6,169 bases of DNA from an uncultured Treponema sp. (GTDB lineage Bacteria; Spirochaetota; Spirochaetia; Treponematales; Treponemataceae): assembly GCA_946538795.1 (NCBI GenBank), contig CAMNGY010000109.1:1-6169 (forward strand), read 5' to 3'. The notes beneath the pieces are model-generated. The model worked only from the letters and a program-made list of their open reading frames with translations, had not been told where the DNA came from and did no database searches. The position numbers and the translations under genes were made by a program. Positions 1-5,615 of this stretch are shown in pieces (the first letter of the stretch is position 1; each line of letters starts with the position of its first letter).

Positions 1-23
1 AGAAAATGTGCTACTATCTTGCC

Positions 24-929
24 ATGAAGATGATTCTGATGGGAACGGGAACCAGCCACGGAGTCCCCATGATCGGATGCAACTGTGCCGTGTGCAGGTC
101 AGATGATCCCCGCGATACCCGCTTCCGCTGTTCCGCCTACATAACCGATCCCGCCCGGATTGTCATAGACACGGGGCCGGAATTCCGCCTGCAGGCACTG
201 AAATACGGCATAAACGCACTGGATGCGGTCCTGCTTACCCACAGCCATGCCGACCACCTGCACGGCCTGGATGACCTGCGCATCTTCAGCCACACTCAGT
301 CATCCGATGCAGACCCGTCCAACCCCAGGAGCATGGAAACAGAAGGCAAAGGAATTGCCATATACGCCAATCCGACCTGCCTCGCGGACGTACGCTACCG
401 CTTCGACTATGTTTTCAAGGAAGTGCAGCTGGGAGGGGGCAAACCCAAGCTGGATCTGGAAGATAACTCCGCATTCGGGCCTGCCAAGCCCCTGGTCATA
501 AACGGGCTTGAAATCCTGCCGGTCCCCTTGCTGCACGGACAGCTGGAAGACTCAGGCTACCTTCTGTCAGAAACAAATCCACATGACGGCAAAAGAAGCA
601 GCATAGCATACCTGACCGATCTGAGCAGCATAGCGGAGGATTCGGTAAAGCTCATACAGGAAAACGCAGGGACACTGGAGCATCTTGTAGTCGATGCGAT
701 ACGCATAAAGCCCCACTCGACGCACTTTCATTTCAATGCCGCGCTGGACCTTGCGGAAAGACTGGAACCACGGCACACATGGTTCATCCACCTGACGCAC
801 GACCTCTCGCACGTGCAAGTGGAAGAATTCACCGCCGCCAGCCTGTCAGGCTACCCTGCCCTGCGCAGGATCGTCAGGGACGGCGGTTCCGTCGCTCCCG
901 CCTATGACGGGCTTGTCCTGGAAATTTAA
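24..929 (+). CDS. MBL-fold metal-dependent hydrolase, PhnP-like
   Basis: Metallo-beta-lactamase-fold hydrolase of the group that includes PhnP (phosphoribosyl cyclic phosphodiesterase), probably a cytoplasmic phosphodiesterase; substrate unknown. Counting from the ATG at 24 (301 residues), it opens with GTGTSHGVPMIGCNCAVC. The core motif THSHADH gives H73, H75, D77 and H78, followed by GLDDLR. Further likely ligands are H171 (PLLHG), D199 (YLTD) and H231/H234 in HSTHFHFN, then a FIHLTHDLSH ending. Cys19, Cys21, Cys24 and H234 match the structural zinc site known in PhnP. PhnP is about 250 residues, so this protein carries extra sequence, mainly around residues 90-115 and 130-165. No phosphonate (phn) gene is in view, so I do not use the name phnP. 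Start: the family usually begins right at the first beta strand (MKMILMGTGTS), which favours 24. However, no Shine-Dalgarno sequence precedes it. An in-frame ATG at 6 would add six residues (MCYYLA) and its ribosome site would lie off the window. ATG 30 is also possible. Confidence 0.9.
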   Translation: MKMILMGTGTSHGVPMIGCNCAVCRSDDPRDTRFRCSAYITDPARIVIDTGPEFRLQALKYGINALDAVLLTHSHADHLHGLDDLRIFSHTQSSDADPSNPRSMETEGKGIAIYANPTCLADVRYRFDYVFKEVQLGGGKPKLDLEDNSAFGPAKPLVINGLEILPVPLLHGQLEDSGYLLSETNPHDGKRSSIAYLTDLSSIAEDSVKLIQENAGTLEHLVVDAIRIKPHSTHFHFNAALDLAERLEPRHTWFIHLTHDLSHVQVEEFTAASLSGYPALRRIVRDGGSVAPAYDGLVLEI

Positions 930-990
930 CCAAAACCAGCAGCCGCCTGAATACCAGCGGGAGCGAAGCAGGGACGCCTTCAGGAAGGAA
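930..990. other. Convergent intergenic gap, no clear terminator
   Basis: These 61 bases separate two converging genes. I see a 6-base inverted pair, cctgaa at 946-951 and ttcagg at 979-984, but the loop is long and no T-run follows in either direction. Termination on both strands may use the adjoining hairpin at the TPR gene's stop codon or be Rho-dependent. Nothing else is recognisable here. Confidence 0.5.
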
Positions 991-1000
991 CTATTCCTTC
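984..1000. repeat. Perfect hairpin enclosing the TPR gene stop codon
   Basis: The sequence gaaggaa (984-990) and its exact inverse ttccttc (994-1000) form a 7-base-pair stem. The three-base loop between them is the TAG stop codon of the minus-strand TPR gene (cta on the plus strand, 991-993). It lies at the junction of two converging genes and could slow or end transcription from either side. No run of T follows on either strand, so it is not a standard intrinsic terminator. Part of the symmetry comes from the last codons (Lys-Glu), so chance is a fair alternative. Confidence 0.4.
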
Positions 1001-3867
1001 AGCTTGGAGAGTATGGATTCTACCTTGCTGCCCAAGCTGGCGGCCAAATACACATCATCCAGAGAGCCGATTATTCCGCTCATGTGGTTCAGGACATAAC
1101 GCGCCAAATCAAGCCCCTGGTTCTTCTTTGCTTCCTCCGGCTCGGAGAATGGATGCTCCAGATCAAAGTCCTTGCGCCAGGCCTCCGAAACAGCCATAAG
1201 ACCGGGCTTGCCTTCCAGGCGCGATATGGCCCACTCCAGCTTGAGCCTGCCATCCCCCTGCATGAATTCCGCTTTTTTGTCGGCAGGCAGGTACTCAACA
1301 AGGTTACGCAGTTCCCTGAACATATCGGCGGCCTTTTTGTATTTTTCGGCTGAGCTGCGGTCGGTAATCGCATCCTCAATCTCGGCCAGCTCCATGGAAA
1401 GCTCATCCTTCTCGGAGTCGCCGTTCAGGAAGGAGTCAAACTCAGACACATCCTCCACGACATCGGGTTCCTCTATATCGCTTTCGGAAGCCGGCAATTC
1501 GACAGGTTCCTCCACAGGGCCGTCCGCCTCTTCCATATCCTCTGGCTCCAGCTCAAGCTCCTCAGGCTCGGGCAACGGCTCCTCATCTTCGGGAACAGCA
1601 TCCGGAGAATCCTCAAGCTCAGCCTCGGCCAGCTCCTCCGGCCCCGGAAGCGCGTCATCCAGCTCCGGTTCTGGCTCGTCCTCAGGCAGGTTCTCCAGTT
1701 CCTCCGGCTCCGGTTCCAGCTCCTCGGCCTCGGCCACTGGCTCCATCTCCTCGGGTTCGTCCTCCGGCAGGCTCTCCAGTTCCTCAGGCTCCGGTTCCAG
1801 CTCCTCGGCCTCGGCCACTGGCTCCATCTCCTCAGGCTCGTCCTCCGGCAGGCTCTCCAACTCCTCCGGCTCCGGTTCCAGCTCCTCGGCCACTGGCTCC
1901 ATCTCCTCGGGTTCGTCCTCCGGCAGGCTCTCCAACTCCTCAGACTCCGGCTCTGGTTCTGCCTCCTCAGGCTCCGGCTCGGCCGCGAGCTGGAAGCCGT
2001 CATCCTCATCCTCGTCTTCTTCGCCCGCAATGTCCTCATCCAAGCCCACAGTCTCTTCGTCGCTGCTCGCGCCATCGTCCAGCTCCTCATTCTGGAACAT
2101 CTGGTCGGATTCCTCAGCCCTGTCGCGGAGCGGCTGGGCAGGTGCGGAGCCAAAAGGATTATCCTTGAAAAAGTCGGCATCGTCCTCTACCTGATCCAGC
2201 TTGTCCTCTTCCGAAATGAGCGCGTCAAGGCTGCTGTCATCGCTGCGGCTGGCCTGAATTTCATCATCAAGCTTCTGCTCGAACGGCGACACGTCGCTAT
2301 CTTCCTGCGTAAGGCCCTCAAGGTTGTGCCCCAGAACAAGGACCTCCTCCGCCTCGGACGGCTCCGCTTTTTCAATTACATCCACGCTCTCTACATCTAT
2401 AGTATTCTCGGAAAGGGCCGGCTGGACATTTGGCTCGTCCTCAAGCAGCTCGGCCGTAGACAGCTCCTGCGGCGCGACTACCAGCATCTTCTTGTTCACG
2501 TTCTCAAGCTTCTGCTTGTAAGACGGGTTTCCGCTGTGCTTCTCCGCCAGATTGCTGTATATCTTCTGGGCATCGTCATAGCGCTCCTGCTTCTCGTAAT
2601 TGGAAGCAAGCATGGAAAGCGCCCTGCTGTCATACGGACGGACGTCCAGATATTTTTTCAGCCCCTGCTCCGCCTTGGCATGGTTTCCCATCTGGTCGTA
2701 ACGCAAGGCACCATCCCTGTAATAGGCCACATAAGAAGGATCTATGGTGCGGATCTGCTGGAAGCATTCGTTAGCCTTATCCTCGTCCCCGCTGCAAATG
2801 AAATACTGGCCCATCAGGTTCAGGGTCTTCACGTCCTCCGGATTCTTCTCAAAGACCTTGTGAATCTTGTCATACGCCGCTGTAAGCTTGTTGCTGGTAA
2901 GCAGTATATGCGTATACTGCCTTAGCATGTCCAGATCCTCCGGCGAAAGCTGCTCGTAGGTCTCCATAGTGTGCAGGGCCTCCAGGACCTTGCCGTCAGC
3001 CTCGTATGCGTCCGCCAGCCCGGACAGGGCCTCCTTGCTCTCAGGTTCCAGGCTCAGGGCCTCATTGTACTGGGCCTGGGCCTCCGAGAAGGAATCCAGC
3101 TTGGAATAAACATGGCCCATCTTTGTGTGCATACCCGCGCTGTCGGGATGCAGGCTCAGAGCCTGTCCAACAAGATCCTGCGCATGGGACGCGTTGTCCC
3201 TGGAAAGAAGCAGGTCCGCATATCCGTCTATGGCCTCAAACCAGCCCGGCTTGGAGCGCAGGGCCGCCTCATATTCAAGGGTGGCCGCATCTATGTTACC
3301 GACTTTCTCGTATGCGTGGGCAAGGTTCAGGTGCAGGACAGGGTGATTCGGGTCTACCTTCACTCCCCTGTTCAGGGTCTCGATCGCCTTGGAATAATCC
3401 CCCTGCAGGCTGTAGATGGATCCCAGGTGGTTGTAAGCCAACACGTCATCCTTGTTGTGGGCAATGACCATCTCAAAGCAGTGGATCGCGCCGGGATACT
3501 TCTCCATCTCCTTGTACGTGAAGCCCAGGTTGTAGAAAAGCTGGATATTGTGCTCGTCAACGATTATGCCCTGCTCCAAAATGGACACGGAATCCCGGTA
3601 GCGCTTCATCTTCCGGTATATGGACCCCAGGTTGTTCATGGCCTCAAGGTTCTTGCTGTCTATGTCCAGCATCTGCTGGTAGATGGACATGGCATCATCA
3701 TCCCGCCCCGTTTTCTGGTACAGGCTTCCCAGCTCCCCCAGCAGCTCCAGATTGTCCGGCTCCTTTTCCAGAAGGGATTTAAAAAGATTCTCCGCAAGCA
3801 TAAAGTCGCGGGCCAGGACGGCGGACTTTGCCCTGCCCAAGGTTAATTTTGAAACTGCATCCGACAT
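991..3867 (-). CDS. TPR-repeat protein with long acidic repeat region
   Basis: A 958-residue protein with no signal peptide or membrane segment, so probably a cytoplasmic scaffold that binds partner proteins. Residues 5-446 are thirteen TPR units. From residue 39 on there are twelve consecutive 34-residue units with no insertion (starting at 39, 73, 107, 141 and so on), each showing the usual G-x-x-Y and A-x-x-x-(Y/F) pattern. Residues about 470-830 are acidic and low in complexity. Within them 584-819 contain no Lys, Arg or His, and residues about 642-730 repeat a block around LPEDEPEEMEPVAEAEELEP. Residues about 831-958 return to a balanced, probably helical sequence (for example FRELRNLVEYL and AWRKDFDLEHPF) that I do not recognise. 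The ATG is well supported by AGGGAG seven bases upstream. It follows the LamG/FnIII gene by 42 bases with no terminator, so the two are probably co-transcribed. TPR identity is certain; cellular role is unknown. The Glu/Pro repeat is unlike the T. pallidum acidic repeat protein Arp as I recall it. Confidence 0.92.
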   Translation of the reverse strand: MSDAVSKLTLGRAKSAVLARDFMLAENLFKSLLEKEPDNLELLGELGSLYQKTGRDDDAMSIYQQMLDIDSKNLEAMNNLGSIYRKMKRYRDSVSILEQGIIVDEHNIQLFYNLGFTYKEMEKYPGAIHCFEMVIAHNKDDVLAYNHLGSIYSLQGDYSKAIETLNRGVKVDPNHPVLHLNLAHAYEKVGNIDAATLEYEAALRSKPGWFEAIDGYADLLLSRDNASHAQDLVGQALSLHPDSAGMHTKMGHVYSKLDSFSEAQAQYNEALSLEPESKEALSGLADAYEADGKVLEALHTMETYEQLSPEDLDMLRQYTHILLTSNKLTAAYDKIHKVFEKNPEDVKTLNLMGQYFICSGDEDKANECFQQIRTIDPSYVAYYRDGALRYDQMGNHAKAEQGLKKYLDVRPYDSRALSMLASNYEKQERYDDAQKIYSNLAEKHSGNPSYKQKLENVNKKMLVVAPQELSTAELLEDEPNVQPALSENTIDVESVDVIEKAEPSEAEEVLVLGHNLEGLTQEDSDVSPFEQKLDDEIQASRSDDSSLDALISEEDKLDQVEDDADFFKDNPFGSAPAQPLRDRAEESDQMFQNEELDDGASSDEETVGLDEDIAGEEDEDEDDGFQLAAEPEPEEAEPEPESEELESLPEDEPEEMEPVAEELEPEPEELESLPEDEPEEMEPVAEAEELEPEPEELESLPEDEPEEMEPVAEAEELEPEPEELENLPEDEPEPELDDALPGPEELAEAELEDSPDAVPEDEEPLPEPEELELEPEDMEEADGPVEEPVELPASESDIEEPDVVEDVSEFDSFLNGDSEKDELSMELAEIEDAITDRSSAEKYKKAADMFRELRNLVEYLPADKKAEFMQGDGRLKLEWAISRLEGKPGLMAVSEAWRKDFDLEHPFSEPEEAKKNQGLDLARYVLNHMSGIIGSLDDVYLAASLGSKVESILSKLKE
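994..1377 (-). other. Unrecognised C-terminal domain of the TPR protein
   Basis: Residues about 831-958 have a mixed charged and hydrophobic pattern typical of a folded helical domain, in sharp contrast to the acidic tract before them. Recognisable stretches are KYKKAADMFRELRNLVEYLP, RLKLEWAISRLEGKPG and LDLARYVLNHMSGIIGSLDD, each with heptad-like spacing of Leu, Ile and Val. I do not match it to any named family. Its position at the end of a flexible linker suggests a separate binding module. Confidence 0.5.
1411..2118 (-). other. Region encoding 236 residues without Lys, Arg or His
   Basis: Residues 584-819 of the TPR protein, bounded by Arg583 and Lys820, contain only acidic and uncharged residues, dominated by Glu, Pro, Asp, Leu, Ala and Ser. 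Only four aromatic residues occur (Phe591, 625, 810 and 813). This is what a long disordered polyanionic linker looks like. It probably keeps the TPR array and the C-terminal domain apart or binds a basic partner; that role is inferred. Confidence 0.85.
1685..1941 (-). repeat. In-frame tandem DNA repeat, units of 81, 81 and 75 bases
   Basis: Units begin with ggcagg on the plus strand at 1685, 1766 and 1847, and a fourth partial unit starts at 1922 and decays after about 20 bases. Units one and two differ at about four positions. Unit three lacks six bases (one Glu-Ala pair). All lengths are multiples of three, so the reading frame of the TPR protein is kept. The repeats encode the Glu/Pro block near residues 642-730. 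The near identity at DNA level, including synonymous positions, points to recent duplication or ongoing homogenisation. Confidence 0.9.
2530..3855 (-). repeat. Thirteen contiguous TPR units (102-base period)
   Basis: Residues 5-446 of the minus-strand protein read as thirteen 34-residue units with no gaps; the first is the least regular. Examples of conserved helix A segments are ELGSLYQKTGR, NLGSIYRKMKR, NLGFTYKEMEK and HLGSIYSLQGD at the same place in successive units. Acidic-Pro turns (DPN, EPE, NPE, DPS) close several of the units. TPR arrays of this kind form a right-handed superhelix with a groove that binds peptides. The DNA itself is diverged, so this is an old repeat, unlike the acidic one. 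Confidence 0.92.
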
Positions 3868-3874
3868 TCTTTTT

Positions 3875-3880
3875 CTCCCT
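3875..3880 (-). promoter_or_regulatory. Ribosome binding site of the TPR gene
   Basis: On the minus strand AGGGAG ends seven bases before the ATG at 3867, with an A-rich spacer (AAAAAGA). This is close to ideal and fixes the start. The surrounding 42-base gap after the upstream stop codon shows no hairpin or promoter, which supports translation from a shared transcript. Confidence 0.8.
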
Positions 3881-3909
3881 GTATTCTTTTTAGGATTAGG
3901 ATCAGCGAA

Positions 3910-5418
3910 CTAATCAGAGGATTTGTTCAAGGGGCGCGCATACACCTCTTTTGAGAGCGCTCCCATTATCTTGTCATTCACATTCGAATAGGCGGCGACC
4001 GCAAAATAGTAAATCTTTCCGTTCTTAAGGCCGTTGAACGTGATGGAATTCATGTTCCCCACATTGACTGGCGACACGCCCTCCACGGCCTCCTTGCCCA
4101 GGTATTCTCCCGGCCTCTCACCGTAGTACACGTAGTAGCCTCCGGTCTCCTTGTCAACCGAATATGTCCAGCTGAGCGTCACAGAGCTGTCGGAGGCAAC
4201 GGCGGTCACGCGGAAAGGCGGCAGGGGCGCGTCAACTTCCCTGAAATTCAAGGCCACGTTCATCACGGAAGGGGTCACGGATCCGCCTCCATCCGGGAAC
4301 AAGTCCACAGCCAGCTGGAAATACATGCCTTTGACGTTCTTTATCTGGGAATGGTTTGTCACGGGAATCCACTCGGGATAGCTTTCCGTCCACTCAAACT
4401 GGTTGTTGCCGCTCCTCACGTACAGCATCACGTCAGTCTGGGCCGGTATATCCATCAGGGCATCCACCTTCAGAAGCTCCGCATTGGGAGAGATCTTTAT
4501 GGGCTTCGTGACAAAGCGCCCGCCATCGCGGTCGTAGCTGTCATACCGCATGGCCCTCGCGCTCTCGCTCTCGGTTGAGCGGCGTATATGGAAATCATCC
4601 ACAAGCCCGGTGTACTGGGGACAGATGTCTATGTCGGCAACGACTCCCAGGTTGCAGCGGTACACATCGCCCCCCAGCTCCTTGCCGTTGGACGTGATGT
4701 AGCGCATGGCCTCGATGCGCCCGTTTATGCGGTACTCAAGCAGGCCAGTCTCAACGTCATAGCTTATGGCGTGGTGGGTCCACTCGTCGGGAATCAAAGT
4801 GCTGTAGGATGAAAGGCTCAGCTCCCCGTCGTCCTTCTCATAGCCCTCGAACACGTTGGTGAAGGTCCACTCAAGATGGTTCTTGTAGAAGGAAGCGCTC
4901 ATCATCTGATAGATAGGGCTGTTGCCCACGTTCTTGGACGAGCGCCATGAAAAGACCTTCTCTCCGTTCTCCGCCACGGCCGGGTTCAGCCAGAATTCTA
5001 CCAAGAAAGAAGTCGTAAAGCCTGTCGTGCCAAAAAGGGAGCCCTTGCCACCAGAAAGGCGCAGGCCTCCGTTGCCCCGGCACAGCCCCGCGCCCTTGCC
5101 CATCTTTGCCCCGCGGGAAGGCATTATGGAATTCGTGACGACCCGGTAGTTTCCGGTCTTGTCCTCCAGATCCTCACCCTCGAAATCAATGAGAAGGTCC
5201 GTGTCGGAAGAAAGCCTGCGGCTGTTCGTGTCCAGCGTCATGCAGTCGTAGCCATAGCGGCCCATGCCACGGACAATGCGGAAATTCTGCTCTTCATCCA
5301 CGAGGGACCATCCGTCCCTGCCGCCCAGGCTGACGGTCCTCTCCAAAGCGGAAAGGCCGGCACAGGAAAGGAGGAGTCCGAAAGATATAGCGAACGCGCG
5401 TCTCAAACTAAAATGCAT
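3910..5418 (-). CDS. Exported LamG-like / fibronectin type III protein
   Basis: A 502-residue secreted or surface-anchored protein of unknown role. The N-terminus MHFSLRRAFAISFGLLLSC is a typical signal peptide: two Arg, then a hydrophobic core. It is followed either by a loose spirochaete-like lipobox (LLSC, Cys19) or by signal peptidase I cleavage after LSA (residue 24). Residues about 73-285 look like a LamG/concanavalin A-type fold: a DLLIDFEGEDLEDKTGN opening, FLVEFWLNPA, WTHHAISYDVETGLLEYRIN and the closing GLVDDFHI. Residues about 300-394 form a second beta-rich module ending in YFQLAVDLFPDGGGS and a TPSV strand. Residues about 397-497 are a fibronectin type III domain (PFRVTAVASDSSVTLSW, then LKNGKIYYFAVAAYS). 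Such domains usually bind carbohydrate or proteins; no catalytic motif is seen. A GTG at 5460 would add 14 residues ahead of the signal peptide. ATG 5418 is preferred because it has GGGAAG upstream and starts directly at the signal peptide. It is probably the first gene of an operon with the TPR gene. Confidence 0.85.
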   Translation of the reverse strand: MHFSLRRAFAISFGLLLSCAGLSALERTVSLGGRDGWSLVDEEQNFRIVRGMGRYGYDCMTLDTNSRRLSSDTDLLIDFEGEDLEDKTGNYRVVTNSIMPSRGAKMGKGAGLCRGNGGLRLSGGKGSLFGTTGFTTSFLVEFWLNPAVAENGEKVFSWRSSKNVGNSPIYQMMSASFYKNHLEWTFTNVFEGYEKDDGELSLSSYSTLIPDEWTHHAISYDVETGLLEYRINGRIEAMRYITSNGKELGGDVYRCNLGVVADIDICPQYTGLVDDFHIRRSTESESARAMRYDSYDRDGGRFVTKPIKISPNAELLKVDALMDIPAQTDVMLYVRSGNNQFEWTESYPEWIPVTNHSQIKNVKGMYFQLAVDLFPDGGGSVTPSVMNVALNFREVDAPLPPFRVTAVASDSSVTLSWTYSVDKETGGYYVYYGERPGEYLGKEAVEGVSPVNVGNMNSITFNGLKNGKIYYFAVAAYSNVNDKIMGALSKEVYARPLNKSSD

Positions 5419-5424
5419 ATTTCT

Positions 5425-5430
5425 CTTCCC
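5425..5430 (-). promoter_or_regulatory. Ribosome binding site of the LamG/FnIII gene
   Basis: On the minus strand GGGAAG (continuing GAGAA) ends six bases before ATG 5418. This purine block decides for that start over the GTG at 5460, whose upstream sequence (TTTCCTAAAG) is a poor match. Confidence 0.6.
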
Positions 5431-5470
5431 ATCATAACGGAAACTGGCGAAAAATTCCACCTTTAGGAAA

Positions 5471-5505
5471 TTTATCGTTAAAAGGCATAGCTTTCTTTAG
5501 GACAA
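5471..5505 (-). promoter_or_regulatory. Possible promoter for the LamG-TPR operon
   Basis: The most A+T-rich part of the gap, read on the minus strand, has TTGTCC at 5505-5500. TAACGA follows at 5480-5475 with a 19-base spacer, and GATAAA overlaps it at 5476-5471. Both boxes are weak matches to sigma-70 consensus and the spacing is long. The location, about 55-60 bases before the chosen ATG, is sensible. Treat this as a candidate only. Confidence 0.25.
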
Positions 5506-5615
5506 ACACAGGGAGAGGCAAGGGGCACGACGGCGCAGTTCCGCACCGGAAGCATGGCAGGGCAATCGCAGGTGAAGCCTTGTAAAAGCCGGCCGGGGCG
5601 AACACTCTTCCTCCC

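Larger units (their letters stand above)
5419..5615. other. Non-coding gap between exonuclease and LamG genes
   Basis: These 197 bases hold no convincing gene on either strand. Besides the candidate promoter and ribosome site for the downstream gene, there is a small hairpin (ttccg-cac-cggaa, 5539-5551) and a G+C-rich ggccgg patch near 5590. Neither is followed by a T-run, so I see no intrinsic terminator for the exonuclease gene. The length suggests that the LamG gene has its own promoter. Confidence 0.5.

Noticed and set aside
24..929. Naming the hydrolase phnP
   Set aside because: The motifs fit the wider PhnP-like family, but the protein is about 50 residues longer than PhnP and no C-P lyase gene is in the window.
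1685..1941. CRISPR-like or satellite array
   Set aside because: Units are directly adjacent with no spacers, stay in frame, and encode part of a protein.
1473..2180. Minus-strand Arg/Trp-rich open frame
   Set aside because: This is a frame-shifted reading of the acidic repeat, with composition unlike a real protein and no start signal.
1172..2194. Long plus-strand reading frame coding a Ser/Gly-rich protein
   Set aside because: It is the antisense of the Glu/Pro-rich repeat: Glu codons (GAG, GAA) read as Ser-type codons on the other strand. It has no ribosome site and no globular composition, and the minus-strand frame has clear TPRs.
2971..3846. Plus-strand 291-residue open frame opposite the TPR array
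   Set aside because: It is a shadow of the TPR coding strand in G+C-rich DNA. It shows no known motif, and the opposite strand has a convincing protein with a good ribosome site.
5419..5460. GTG start at 5460 for the LamG/FnIII gene
   Set aside because: It would put 14 charged and aromatic residues ahead of a normal signal peptide, and it lacks a good ribosome site. ATG 5418 has both features right.
5539..5551. Hairpin ttccg-cac-cggaa as exonuclease terminator
   Set aside because: The stem is only five base pairs, there is no T-run after it, and it lies about 65 bases past the stop codon.
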